The notes under the pieces were generated by a model that searched no databases, was not told the origin of the DNA, and was given only the letters and a program-made list of their open reading frames with translations. A program made the translations under genes and the position numbers. 64,000 nt of DNA from NCBI GenBank assembly GCA_028023455.1, contig JAQFVV010000031.1, forward strand, positions 8,238,093 to 8,302,092, in the 5' to 3' direction. Numbering within the stretch: the stretch's first letter is position 1; each line of letters opens with the position of its first letter. Shown here piece by piece: positions 37,798 to 50,547 of this stretch. The DNA comes from Epiperipatus broadwayi. Taxonomy: Eukaryota > Onychophora > Udeonychophora > Euonychophora > Peripatidae.

Positions 37798-40712
37798 ACC
37801 AAGGCAGCGGATGGTGGCCGAAGGCAGAGGGTGCTAAGAATCCCCTGATTGCGGACCCAGGCTGCCATTTGATGACGACTTTTTATTTAGGTACTTACAA
37901 CTGCAGATCACTTTCAAGTGAAGGAAGATTACAAGAATTAGAAGAAGAACTGTCTTATATTAAATGGGACATTATTGGACTTAGTGAAGTTAGAAGAAAA
38001 GGAGAAGAAACAATTAATTTAAAAAGTGGACATATACTCTATTATAAAGGCACACATATTGGAAATACAAGTGGAGTAGGATTCATTATAAATAAAAAGT
38101 GGAAGAACAATATTGTGGAGATTGATGGTGTATCGGACAGAGTGGCAAGATTAGTTATACAACTTAATAGCAGATACCAAATGCAGATAATTCAGGTTTA
38201 TGCCCCAACAAGTTCTCATAGTGATGAAGTAGTAGAATATTTTTATATGGATGTACAAAAGGCTTTTGATCAGAGTAAACAACATTTTAAAATGGTTATG
38301 GGAGACTTTAATGCTAGAATTGGTAGACAAATGAAAGGTAAAATTGCTGTAGGTAATTTTGGTTATGGTAATAAAAATGAGAGAGGACATAGACTTGTGG
38401 AGTTTGCAGAAAAAGAAAAACTTTATATTATGAATTCATTTTTTGAGAAAAATGTTAAAAGGAAATGGACATGGAAGCATCCAAATGAAGGTACAGCAGA
38501 ATTGGATTATATTTTGATTAACAGAAAATACATATTTCAAGATTGTAATGTTCTTAATAATGTTAACACAGGAAGTGATCATCGATTAGTAAGGTGTAAG
38601 TTACGTGTTAATGTAAAACTAGAGAAACAAAAATTATTAAGAAAAACAATATTTACAGTTGATATTCCTATTCTTCAGAAACATTCTAATGAATTTAAAT
38701 TAGAACTTACAAATAGGTTTCAAGTGTTAGGAGATTTTGAACATGATACAGAATTGAATGAAATTAATATGAAAATAACTGATACACTTTTAAAAACTGC
38801 AACAAACATAGCTGGTAGAAAAAAGCAGCAATTGACTAATAAAATTTCTACTGAGACTAGAGAATTTATGAAGAAAAGAAGGAATATGAAGATATACAAA
38901 AATGATGTATTAAAAAGAATTGAATATCTCGAATTTTGTAAAATGGTACGGAAAAGAGTTGAAAATGATATAAGAAAGTATAACTGTGAAATAGCAAGGA
39001 AAGCTGTAGAAGAAAATAAAAGTCTCAAAAATGTTAAACAACATTTTGGTATTGGTAGGAAATTTATATCTGCAATAAGAAAAAAAGATGGAATTATTAT
39101 TAAAAAGAGAGATGACATCATGAAATTGGTAGCAGATTTTTATCAAGAATTATATAGTAATAAAGAACAAGTACCTCCTATATCTATTACATCTTCCGAA
39201 TTGCCCAGAATTTTAAATGAAGAAGTGAGACATGCAATTAAGTGTATGAAAAAAAGAAAGGCTCCAGGAAATGATGGAATTATAATTGATATATTAAAAG
39301 AAGCAGGTGAAGAAATAGAAACAATTTTAGCAAAGTTATATACCAAATGTCTAAATGATAAAGATGTACCGGATGATTGGAAGAATGCAGTAATAATATT
39401 AATATTTAAAAAAGGTGATAAAGAAGATATTAGAAATTACAGACCTATCAGCCTTTTATCAGTTTCATATAAAATTTTTACCAAGATAATTACAACTCGT
39501 CTACAGAGAACTTTGGATTTCCACCAACCAAAAGAACAAGCTGGATTTAAAAGTGGTTTTAGTACAATAGATCATATCCAGGTATTGAGAGAAGTCACAG
39601 AAAAGACAAATGAATATAAGTTGTCATTACGTTTTGGATTTGTAGATTATGAAAAGGCATTCGATTCTATACACATTTCTTCAGTGATTAAAGCATTGGA
39701 TCATCAAGGTATAGATCCAGGATATTGTCATATTTAAAAGAATATTTATAAAAATGCAACAGCAACAATTAGATTACATAATGATACTGGAAAAATCAAC
39801 ATTGAGAAAGGTGTAAGACAAGGTGACTCCATATCTCCAAAACTCTTTACAGCAGTGCTGCAAGAAGTATTTTGTGGATTAAAATGGGAAACTAAAGGAG
39901 TGAAAGTAAATGGAGAGTATTTAAGTCATTTAGATTTTGCAGATGATGTAGTTGTTTTTGCAAATAATGCTTCAGAGCTGCAGGAAATGTTGCAGGAGTT
40001 AGCAGATGAAAGTAGAAAAGTAGGACTAAAGATAAATGTTAAAAAGACTAAAGTAATGTTTAATCGATTTGCTCAAAATATGAAAATAAAGATTGATTAT
40101 GAAGAATTAGAAGAAGTTAACAGTTACAAATACCTTGGTCAGATTATTAATACAGATGGAAACATAATGGAGGAAATTAATCATAGAATTAAACTTGGTT
40201 GGAGTGCTTTTGGTAGAAATAACTTGATACTAAAAGGAAATATGCCTATGTGTTTGAAAAGGATGTTTTTTAACAAATGTGTTTTACCAGTTCTTACTTA
40301 TGGATCTGAGACTTGGACACTTAATAGAGAAGCAATACAGAGACTTCAGACCACTCAAAGGAGTATGGAGAGATGTATGTTGGGAGTAACAAGAAGAGAT
40401 CGAAAACGCAATGTATGGGTAAGACAACAAACAGGTGTTACTGACCTTATTGAAAAAATTAAAAGATTGAAATGGAGTTGGGCTGGACATATTGCTAGAA
40501 GAGATGATAATAGATGGACAATTGAAATTTTAAACTGGATTCCAAGAGATTGTAAAAGACCCAGAAAGAGACCACATGTGAGATGGATGGATGAAATAAA
40601 AAAATGTGCAGGGGTGTTGTGGAGAAGAGAAGCTAAAGATCGGGGAAGATGGATTAAACTCAGAAAGACCTTCATCCTGCAGTGGATTTATAATGGTTGA
40701 TGATGATGATGA
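37798..40712 (+). mobile_element. RTE-like LINE, copy 1
   Basis: The boundaries are set by comparison with the empty site in LTR3 (…AATCGCCA/GTACATAAG at about 48618). The LINE starts at ACCAAGGCAGC and ends in a (TGA)n tail at 40698-40712, the short microsatellite-like tail typical of RTE elements. The 5' untranslated region is only 74 bp. No clear target-site duplication is visible, which is common for RTE. Confidence 0.85.
37872..40700 (+). pseudogene. RTE-like LINE ORF (endonuclease-reverse transcriptase), one nonsense codon
   Basis: The ATG at 37872 opens a 942-codon frame broken only by TAA at 39735-39737. Copy 2 has TTA at that place, so a single base change is the only visible lesion. 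Residues about 1-230 are an apurinic-type endonuclease with TYNCRSL, GLSEVRR, YAPTSS, GDFNARIG, ELDYIL and GSDHRLVR. Residues about 440-780 are the RT with KAPGNDG, FKKGDKEDIRNYRPISLLS, EQAGF, FGFVDYEKAFDSI, GVRQGDSISP and the catalytic FADD in LDFADDVVVF. The C-terminal part carries LKWSWAGHIARR and RPHVRWMDEI. It nicks target DNA and copies the element RNA in place. Host-gene-like names sometimes given to such frames are mis-annotations. Confidence 0.9.
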
Positions 40713-41493
40713 CATAAGTGCAATAAAAATGAGTCAAAACAAATGAATTTTTTTACTTTTTAATAATCCATCGTTTTCCTTGGGGAAGAAAAGAAATGCA
40801 GGTACATACTCATTCAACAAGATGTAATTAGTGTTCCAGATAGCATCTGTTTCTTATAATTTTCACAAACTTTCTTTACAAACTTCATTATCATGAACAA
40901 TATACATAAAGTTTTAAAAAAAAGAAAGAATCAAAGAAAAGAAATTATTTTTCTTACTAGCATAAACTGATATATGTTTTATTCATGTGATTTTATAAAT
41001 ATCTAAGCTGTGTGTATATGCATGCGTTTTTCTTAAAATAAAGAGCACAACATATTTAATTATGGTAAAATAAAATGTACAAATTTAAAAATGAAATGTA
41101 TGTTTATTGGTATTGTTTTATTTAGGTCTAGTTTTTGTAAAAGTAGAAAAAATTTAGAATAGTATGTCAAGCATATTAAAGTATAGTAACCTCTTTCCTC
41201 ATAGATTTCCGTTGATTTGTCAATCACCAGCCCTGAACAGAGCTAGTCCAGGGGCATTTCCATATTGATATTCCAGCTCTCCCAGCATAATTCTTATAAA
41301 AATATAGGATTGGCACTTGAGGTCATAAATCGATGCTCATAAATATGCTGGGTGATAAAATGTAATAAGTTTCGAATTTTCTTTTTAAACAATTATGCAT
41401 TTACGTGTATCATTATATATACATACACGCAATCTTAAAAGATTACATATATATATATATATATATATATGGAAAACGGTACATCACCTTACA

Positions 41494-42412
41494 ATGGCAA
41501 CTAAAGGGCTTTCGAAGAGTGGAAAGTATGCGGGCTGGAGTGTAGGGGATAAGCATAAAAGACAAGTAAATACACGGATATATATTGAAAAAAAATTTTT
41601 GAAAAAAAAAATGGAAAAAAGTAGTCAAATGTTAAAATTTTGTTCATTTAGTTTTAAAGTAAAACAATGCAGTGGATTGGTTAGTTAGGAAAGTTAAGTA
41701 TGCAGCATGGTGATTCGGGGGAAAGAAAGTAGACATGAAAGTTTTTTTTTTATTATTTATTTTTTTAGGTTGTGGGTTCAATATTTATCTTGGTTATTAT
41801 AGGGACATTTATATATATTGACATATATAAAGTAATAGTTTATACATTGGTTTGCTGGTTTGTAAGTATAGAGATAAATAAGTTGTGGCTATGAAGCTTT
41901 AGGAGAAAAGTGGTCTAAGTCTGACGGGAGAATATAGAGTTGCCTGCTGGATCGGGCATGTGGGGTGTTGCGTTCTGTGTATAGCTGCTTTTTATTCCCG
42001 ACATGGTTGGAAAATTCCGAATAAAAATCGGGCATCTGTCGTAGTTACCCACAACCAAAACACTCTGAAGCAGCAGAGTGTAATTAGGAGATGCTGGCAT
42101 TTGTCCTAGTTACCCCCACCCATAAGACTCTGAAGTAGCAGGGTGTGATTAGGGAATCGCTTCTCGTTTAGTTGTTTAACCAAGTAGGTCAGGTAGAATT
42201 GACTGTGTTCGTTCATAGCATGTCATATGCTTACGAGTTGTGGTCAGACCCTGTGTATATCGTTAGGCTAATAGTCGTTTACTCTTATGTTTTATAGCTA
42301 CAGAGCGAAACTCGAATAAAATTGATTTTAGGACATACGTATTGTTTTATTTGTTAGACATAAGCCATTCAAACACATAGACTGTATTTAAAGGCTTCCA
42401 GGAGGGGGGTAT
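41494..42412 (+). other. Element B interior, first copy (non-coding)
   Basis: It begins ATGGCAACTAAAGGGC and ends in a polypurine tract. It contains two imperfect copies of a unit of about 65 bp (42028-42095 and 42100-42155) with CTAGTTACCC, CTCTGAAG and AGCAG. No frame over about 65 codons has protein features. No gag, protease or RT is present, so mobility would depend on enzymes from elsewhere. Confidence 0.6.
42401..42409 (+). promoter_or_regulatory. Polypurine tract before element B LTR2
   Basis: GGAGGGGGG followed by TAT and then the LTR start TGAAAC is the expected plus-strand primer arrangement. The same tract occurs at 47827-47835 before LTR3, and nothing comparable precedes LTR1. 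Confidence 0.65.
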
Positions 42413-45400
42413 TGAAACATGGCTGTTCGATCCCTGTTTCAAAAAGTAAAATTTCCTTTATGCATCAGTATATAGCCCAATTAATTAAATTTATTTCTTC
42501 TTCATATTTATATTTCCTTTGTTATATATAAATTTATAATTGTAAATAGGGATTTAAAAAAAAAAGTTAAAGTAAAAAGGGGGGTATGTGTGGCATTTCT
42601 TTTTTTGAGAATGCATGTATATATTTCGCTAGATAGAATAATAAATAAAAAATATATATAAATGCAGATATGAAATATACTTTATTTTTCAAGATGGAAA
42701 CTTTTAAATTTCATTTCAGAAAAGTTAAATGAAAAGAAGATAGCAAAAATAACTTGATTGATATCTAAGGAATTTGATTAATCAGATTAATGTTTAGATT
42801 CAAAAGAATTTCAATGAAAACAACGGAAGAACAAAATTAGATTCGGAGGTGCGAAAAGTTTTTGTTCCAAAAAAATCCGGATATTTTGAGTGGCAGAACT
42901 TGCTAAAAAGATTCAATTTATTGCTGATTTTTGTAGAGTCTGCTGCAAGAAAGATTTTGTGGAGAAAAATGGAGAGTAAAATGGTGTGCAAGCTGGCTTA
43001 AGAAAGGGTAAGCATCCCAGCCAGTGCAATCCTGCCCCATGAAGGTCCGCAGCTGGCTGCAGGAAAAGTAACTGACGAAAATAGAAACCAATTTATCCAA
43101 AGTCTAAATAAAGAAAGAAAGGAATGGAATCAATAAGCAAAAATATAGAACAGCCAGAATAAATAACCCAATTTAATCACCAACCAAGGCAGCGGTTGGT
43201 GGCCGAAGGTGGAGGGTGCTAAGAATCCCCTGATTGCAGACCCAGGCTGCCATTTGATGATGACTTTTTAGTTAGGTACTTACAACTGCAGATCACTTTC
43301 AAGTGAAAGAAGATTACAAGAATTAGAAAAAGAACTGTCTTATATTAAATGGGACATTATTGGACTTAGTGAAGTTAGAAGAAAAGGAGAAGAATCAATT
43401 GATTTAAAAAATGGACATATACTCTATTATAAAGGCACACATATTGGAAATACAAGTGGAGTAGGATTCATTATAAATAAAAAGTGGAAGAACAATATTG
43501 TGGAGATTGATGGTGTATCGGACAGAGTGGCAAGATTAGTTATACAACTTAATAGCAGATACCAAATGCAGATAAATCAGGTTTATGCCCCAACAAGTTC
43601 TCATAGTGATGAAGTAGTAGAATATTTTTATATGGATGTACAAAAGGCTTTTGATCAGAATAAACAACATTTTAAAATTGTTATGGGAGACTTCAATGCT
43701 AGAATTGGTAGACAAATGAAAGTTGAAATTGCTGTAGGTAATTTTGGTTATGGTAATAGAAATGAGAGAGGACATAGACTTGTGGAGTTTGCATAAAAAG
43801 AAAAATTTTATATTATGAATTCATTTTTTGAGAAAAATGTTAAAAGGAAATGGACATGGAAGCATCCAAATGAAGGTACAGCAGAATTGGATTATATTTT
43901 GACTAATAGAAAATACATATTTCAAGATTGTAATGTTCTTAATAAATTTAACACAGGAAGTGATCATCGATTAGTAAGGTGTAAGTTATGTGTTAATGTA
44001 AAACTAGAGAGACAAAAAATATTGAGAAAAACAATATTTACAGTTGATATTCCTATTCTTCAGAAACATTCTAATGAATTTAAATTAGAACTTACAAATA
44101 GGTTTCAAGTGTTAGGAGATTTTGAACATGATACAGATTTGAATGAAATTAATATGAAAATAACTGATACACTTTTAAAAACTGCAACAAACATAGCTGG
44201 TAGAAAAAAGCAGCAATTGACTAATAAAATTTCTACTGAGACTAGAGAATTTATGAAGAAAAGAAGGAATATGAAGATATACAAAAATGACGTATTAAAA
44301 AGAATTGAATATCTCGAATTTTGTAAAATGGTACGGAAAAGAGTTGAAAATGATATAAGAAAGTATAACTGTGAAATAGCAAAGAAAGCTGTAGAAGAAA
44401 ATAAAAGTCTCAAAAATGTTAAACAACATTTTGGTATTGGTAGGAAATTTATATCTGCAATAAGAAAAAAAGATGGAATTATTACTAAAAAGAGAGATGA
44501 CATCATGAAATTGGTAGCAGATTTTTATCAAGAATTATATAGTAATAAAGAACAAGTACCTCCTATATCTATTACATCTTCCAAATTGTCCAGAATTTTA
44601 AATGAAGAAGTGAGACATGCAATTAAGTGTATGAAGAAAGGAAAGGCTCCAGGTAATGATGGAATTATAATTGATATATTAAAAGAAACAGGTGAAGAAA
44701 TAGAAACAATTTTAGCAAAGTTATATACCAAATGTCTAAATAATAAAGATGTACCTGAAGATTGGAAGAATGCAGTAATAATATTAATATTTAAAAAAGG
44801 TGATAAAGAATATATTAGAAATTACAGACCTATCAGCCTTTTATCAGTTTTATATAAAATTTTTACCAAGATAATTACAACTCGTCTACAGAGAACTTTG
44901 GATTTACACCAACCAAGAGAACAAGCTGATTTAAAAGTGGTTTTAGTACAATAGATCATATCCAGGTATTTAGAGATGTCATAGAAAGGACAAACGAATA
45001 TGAGTTGTCATTATGTTTTGGATTTGTAGATTATGAAAAGGCATTCAATTCTATACACATTTCTTCAGTGATTAAAGCATTGAATCATCAAGGTATAGAT
45101 CCAGGATATTGTCATATTTTAAAGAATATTTATAAAAATGCAACAGCAACAATTAGATTACATAATGATACTGGAAAAATCAACATTGAGAAAGGTGTAA
45201 GACAAGGTGACTCCATATCTCCAAAACTCTTTACAGCAGTGCTGCAAGAAGTATTTTGTGGATTAAAATGGGAAACTAAAGGAGTGAAAGTAAATGGAGA
45301 GTATTTAAGTCATTTAGATTTTGCAGATGATGTAGTTGTTTTTGCAAATAATGCTTCAGAGCTGCAGGAAATGTTGCAGGAGTTAGCAGATGAAAGTAGA

Positions 45401-46839
45401 AATGTAGGACTAAAGATAAATGTTAAAAAGACTAAAGTAATGTTTAATCGATTTGCTCAAAATATGAAAATAAAGATTGATTACGAAGAATTAGAAGAAG
45501 TTAACAGTTACAAATACCTTGGTCAGATTATTAATACATATGGAAACATAATGGAGGAAATTAATCATAGAATTAAACTTGGTTGGAGTGCTTTTGGTAG
45601 AAATAACTTGATACTAAAAGGAAATATCCCTATGTGTTTGAAAAGGATGTTTTTTAACAAATGTGTTTTACCAGTTCTTACTTATGGATCTGAGACTTGG
45701 ACACTTAATAGAAGAGGAATACAGAGACTTCAGACCACTCAAAGGAGTATGGAGAGATGTATGTTGGGAGTAACAAGAAGAGATTGAAAACACAATGTAT
45801 GGGTAAGACAACAAACAGGTGTTACTGACCTTATTGAAAAAATTAAAATATTGAAATGGAGTTGGGCTGGACATATTGCTAGAAGAGATGATAATAGATG
45901 GACAATTGAAATTTTAAACTGGATTCCAAGAGATTGTAAAAGACCCAGAAAGAGACCACATGTGAGATGGATGGATGAAATAAGAAAATGTGCAGGGTAT
46001 TTGCTGAGAAGAGAAGCTAAAGATCGGAGAAGATGTATTAAACTCAGAGAGACCTTCATCCTGCAGTGGATTGATAATGGTTGATGATGATGATGACATA
46101 AGTGCTATAAAAATGAGTCAAAACGAATGAATTTTTTTACTTTTTAATAATCCATCGTTTTCCTTGGGGAAGAAAAGTAATGCAGGTACATACTCATTCA
46201 ACAAGATGTAATTAGTGTTCCAGATAGCATCTGTTTCTTATAATTTTCACAAACTTTCTTTACAAACTTCATTATCATGAACAATATACATAACGTTTTA
46301 AAAAAAAGAAAGAATCAAAGAAAAGAAATTATTTTTCTTACTAGCATAAACTGATATATGTTTTATTCATGTGATTTTATAAATATCTAAGCTGTGTGTA
46401 TATGCATGCGTTTTTCTTAAAATAAAGAGCACAACATATTTAATTATGGTAAAATAAAATGTACAAATTTAAAAATGAAATGTATGTTTATTGGTATTGT
46501 TTTATTTAGGTCTAGTTTTTGTAAAAGTAGAAAGAATTTAGAATAATATGTCAAGCATATTAAAGTATAGTAACCTCTTTCCTCATAGATTTCCGTTGAT
46601 TTGTCAATCACCAGCCCTGAACAGAGCTAGTCCAGGGGCATTTCCATATTGGTATTCCAGCTCTCCCAGACTAATTCTTATAGAAATATAGGATTGGCAC
46701 TTGAGGTCATAAATCGATGCTCATAAATATGCTGGGTGATAAAATGGAATAAGTTTCGATTTTTCTTTTTAAAACAATTACGCATTTATGTGTATCATTA
46801 TATATACATACACGCAATCTTACAAGATTACATATATGC

Positions 46840-46895
<56 letters not shown>

Positions 46896-46916
46896 AAAAT
46901 GGTACATCACCTTACA
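42413..46916 (+). repeat. Element B LTR2, carrying an RTE-like LINE
   Basis: Closely similar to LTR1 over its full length, including the LINE at the identical site. Its (AT)n tract before the 3' end (46840-46893) is longer than in LTR1. Because both the LTR and the LINE were copied together, the LINE insertion predates this duplication. Confidence 0.75.
43183..46096 (+). pseudogene. RTE-like LINE, copy 2 (multiply broken)
   Basis: This is the same element as copy 1 but more decayed. The reading frame from ATG 43257 stops at TAG 43269, has a TAA near 43794, loses one G in a GG at about 44937 (frameshift just after EQAD), and has CGA changed to TGA near 45784. The endonuclease and RT motifs are otherwise recognisable, including FADD at about 45320 and TTA at the site that is TAA in copy 1. 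The (TGA)n tail ends at 46096. Confidence 0.9.
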
Positions 46917-47838
46917 ATGTCAACCCAACTAAAGGGCTTTCGAAGAGTGGAAAGTATGTGGGCTGGAGTGTAGGGGGTAAGCATAAAAGAAAAGTAAATA
47001 CACGGATATATATTGAAAAAATTTTTTTGAAAAAAAAATGGAAAAAAGTAGTCAAATGTTAAAATTTAGTTCATTGAATTTTAAAGTAAAACAATGGAGT
47101 GGATTGGTTAGTTAGGAAAGTTAAGTATGCAGCATGGTGCTTCGGGGGAAAGAAAGTAGGCCTGAAAGTTTTTTTTATTATTTATTTTTTTAGGTTGTGG
47201 GTTCAATATTTATCTTGTTTATTATAGGGACATTTATATATATTGACATATATAAAGTAATAGTTTATACATTGGTTTGCTGGTTTGTAAGTATAGAGAA
47301 TATATAAGTTGTGGCTGTGAAGTTTTAGGAGAAAAGTGGTCTAAGTCTGATGGGAGAATATGGAGTTGCCTGCTGGATCGAGCATGTGGTGTGTTGCGTT
47401 CTGTGTATAGCTGCTTTTTATTCCCGACATGGTTGGAAAATTCCGAATAAGAATCGGGCATTTGTCCTAGTTACCCACAACCATAAGACTCTGAAGCAGC
47501 AGAGTGTAATTAGGAGATGCTGGCATTTGTCCTAGTTACCCCCTCCCATAAGATTCTGAAGTAGCAGGGCGTGGTTAGGGAATCGCTTCTTGTTTAGTTG
47601 TTTAAACAAGTAGGTCGAGTAGAATTGGCTGTGTTCATTCATAGCATGTCATATGCTTATGAGTTGTGGTCAGACCCAGTGTACATCGTTAGACTAATGG
47701 TTGTTTAGTCTTATGTTTTATAGCCACAGAGTGAAACTCGAATAAAATTAATTTTAGGACATACGTATAGTTTTATTTGTTAGACATAAGCCATTCAAAC
47801 ATGTAGACTGTATTTAAAGACTTCCAGGAGGGGGGTAT
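46917..47838 (+). other. Element B interior, second copy (non-coding)
   Basis: Homologous to 41494-42412, with the same duplicated unit of about 65 bp and the terminal polypurine tract (47827-47835). The first bases differ slightly (ATGTCAACCC in place of ATGGCAAC), leaving the primer-binding site unclear. No coding capacity was recognised. Confidence 0.6.
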
Positions 47839-49409
47839 TGAAACAGGGCTGTTCGATCCCTGTTTCAAAAAGTAAATTTTCCTTTATGCGTCGGTATATA
47901 GTCCGATTAATTAAATTTATTTCTTCTTCATATTTATATTTCCTTTGTTATATATAAATTTATAATTCTAAATAGGGATTTTAAAAAAAAATGTTAAAGT
48001 AAACAGAAGAGGGGGGTATGTGTGCTCATTTGTTTTTTTTTTGAGAATGCATGTATATATTTTGCTAGATAGAATAATAAATAAAAAATATATATAAATG
48101 CAGATATGAAATATACTTTATTTTTCAAGATGGAAACTTTTCAATTTCATTTTGGAAAAGTTAAATGAAAAAAAGATAGCAAAAATAACTTGATTGATAT
48201 CTAAGGAATTTGATTAATCAGATTAATGTTTAGATTCAAAAGAATTTCAATGAAAACAAAGGAAGAACAAAATTAGATTCGGAGGTGCAAAAAGTTTTTG
48301 TTCCAAAAGAATCCGGATATTTTGAGTGTCAGAACTTGCTAAAAAGATTCATTTTATTGCTGATTTTTGTAGAGTCTGCTGCAAGAAAGATTTGTGGAGA
48401 GAAATGGAGAGTAAAATGGTGTGCAAGCTGGCTTAAGAAAGCGTAAGTATCCCAGACAGTGCAATCCTGCCCCATGAAGGTCCGAAGGTGGCTGCAGGAA
48501 AAGTACCCGATGAAGATAGAAACCAATTGATCCAAAGTCTAAATAAAGAAACAAAGGAATGGAATCAAGAAGCAAAAATATAGAACAGCCGGAATAAATA
48601 ATCCAATTTAATCGCCAGTACATAAGTGCTATAAAAAGGAGTCTAAACGGATGATTTTTTTTTACTTTTAATAATACATCGTTTTCCCCAGGGAGGAAAA
48701 GAAATGGAGGTACATACCCATTCAACAATATGTAATTAGTGTTCCAGATAGCATCTGTTTCTTATCATTTTCACAAACTTTCTTTACAAACTTCATTATC
48801 ATGAAAGATATACATAAACTTTAAAACAAAAGAAAGAATCAAAGAAAAGAAATGTTTTTTCTTACTACTATAAACTGATATATGTTTTATTCATCTGATT
48901 TTATAAATATCTAAGCTGTGTGTATATGCATGCGTTTTTCTTAAAATAAAGAGCACAACATATTTAATTATGGTAAAATAAAATGTACAAATTTAAAAAT
49001 GTAATGTATGTTTATTGGTATTGTTTTATTTAGGTCTAGTTTTTGTAAAAGTAGAAAGAATTTAGAATAGTATATCAAGCATATTAAAGTATAGTAACCT
49101 TTTTCCTCATAGATATCGTCGATTTGTCAATCACCAGCGCTGAGCAGAGCTAGTCCAGGGGCATTTCCATATTGGTATTCCAGCTCTCCCAGCATAATTC
49201 TTATGGAAATATAGGACTGGTGCTTGAGGTCATAAATTGATGCTCATACATATGCTGGATGATAAAATGGAATAAGTTTCGAATTTTCTTTTTAAACAAT
49301 TACGCATTTACGTGTATCATTATATATACATACCCGCAATCTTACAAGATTACATATATGTGTAAGATATATATATATATATATATGGAAAATGGTTCAG
49401 CATGTTACA
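47839..49409 (+). repeat. Element B LTR3, empty of the LINE
   Basis: This 1,571 bp repeat lacks the LINE: the sequence crosses directly from AATTTAATCGCCA to ACATAAGTGC at about 48605-48625. It is more diverged from LTR1 and LTR2 than they are from each other, and keeps the terminal hairpin. It represents the pre-insertion state, or less likely a precise loss. Confidence 0.8.
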
Positions 49410-50496
49410 ATATATTTCTGTAGCATAAAGATTTGAAACAAGAAAATAGGCCTCGTAATAAATTAACAAAAAAAAAATACAATTCAAAATCAAAACAACT
49501 CTTCTTTGCTCCACCCTCTAAAAAACCAAGTGTTGGTTTGTTCAAAAGTACAGAATTGTTGAAGTCTTTCAGCAACTCAAAAAATCAACGAAAAAAGAAG
49601 ATGAGTTCATAGCTAAAAATAAAGTGTTTGTTTCTTTAAAAAAAATGAGCAAATAAAAAAAAAGGTTAATAAAAACTTGTTTTACTGAAAATAATATTAG
49701 GTAAAGAAATCGACAGACAGTTAGCCGATAATTTAAAAACAGACCAACACCCCTATACCATCTAAACACAAAGTATTTGTTTATTAAAAAATGAAAAAAG
49801 AAACATGGGTGGAATAGAAAAAAACTTTGGTGGTTTACCGTAATATTATGTAAACCAAACAGATTGGCGGATGCCGGAAAAAAATTAAAAAGTGGTTTAA
49901 AAAAACAAAAAAATAATTTAACCATAATATTATTTAAACAAACAGATGGCCTGTGAATCGGTATTTTCATGTGCATTGGACAAAAAAAAGCACTATCAAA
50001 TGGTAGGGTTCAGTATTAATACTATTACCAAAAAAATTAAGTACACATATTAAATATGTACTTGTGCTTTCAATATTTGTGCTATAAAAGCAATGGCCTT
50101 ATCCAATTTTTAAAGAAGTTATCTCTTTACTTTTTTTTTCTATTGACAGAAATTCACATACTACCTTAAAAATGTTAGATAATTTTTACATCCAACTCAT
50201 GCAAGCTTCCTTAATATTAAAGTCATCTGCTGATTTAAATACCTCAATAAAATATAACTGAATGACAGTGTGTGATCTAATTAGGACATTATTAGTGCAG
50301 CTTAAAATATATAACTTGTGTGGTAAATGGTGGGATTACAGCCTCTGATTCTAAGGGTGTTAATTTACTTTTTGCTAGAATTGGAAATATCTATTTAAAA
50401 AGTTCATTTATGTATTCATGTGCTTGCCTTCAAGAAAAAAATCAATTAAGAAGAAGGACTATGATGTTTGTTTCTTTTTAACTCTAAGATAAAAAG

Positions 50497-50500
<4 letters not shown>
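49410..50500. other. Flank between elements B and C
   Basis: A- and T-rich, with two degenerate copies of a unit containing AATATTATGTAAACCAAACAGA at about 49840-49865 and 49925-49945. The 135-codon minus frame at 49569-49976 is Phe/Leu-rich and looks like a chance frame over poly(A) tracts. No gene was recognised. Confidence 0.4.

Positions 50501-50501
<1 letters not shown>

Positions 50502-50547
<46 letters not shown>

Larger units (their letters stand above)
37017..41493 (+). repeat. Element B LTR1, carrying an RTE-like LINE
   Basis: Without the LINE (37798-40712) the repeat is about 1.56 kb. It starts with a perfect terminal hairpin and ends near TTACA after an (AT)n tract at 41449-41470. 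The left flank ends ATAG; the right flank of the whole array begins ATAT. A target-site duplication is therefore possible only with one substitution. Confidence 0.7.
37017..49409 (+). mobile_element. LTR element B: tandem LTR-interior-LTR-interior-LTR array
   Basis: Three LTR copies (37017-41493, 42413-46916, 47839-49409) alternate with two interiors of about 920 bp. Each LTR starts TGAAAC, and TTACA is the likely end. A polypurine tract (GGAGGGGGG) lies just upstream of LTR2 and LTR3 but not LTR1, as expected for a plus-strand LTR element. The interiors carry no gag or pol. LTR1 and LTR2 contain an RTE-like LINE at the same site and LTR3 does not. The array looks like a pol-less LTR element made tandem by recombination. 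Confidence 0.75.

Noticed and set aside
38151-39346. Several Phe/Ile/Ser-rich minus-strand frames (also at 43536-44731 and 45668-46099)
   Set aside because: They are antisense shadows of the AT-rich, purine-rich LINE coding strand.
37872-40700. A host craniofacial-development-like or endonuclease gene
   Set aside because: The protein has full LINE endonuclease and RT motifs and a (TGA)n tail, and is repeated with its flanks; it is a retrotransposon.
47839-49409. LTR3 as a separate solo element
   Set aside because: It follows an interior and polypurine tract matching the first unit, so it belongs to the same tandem array.
49569-49976. A 135-codon hydrophobic minus-strand protein
   Set aside because: It is built from TTT/CTT codons opposite poly(A) runs, with no domain or conservation evidence.
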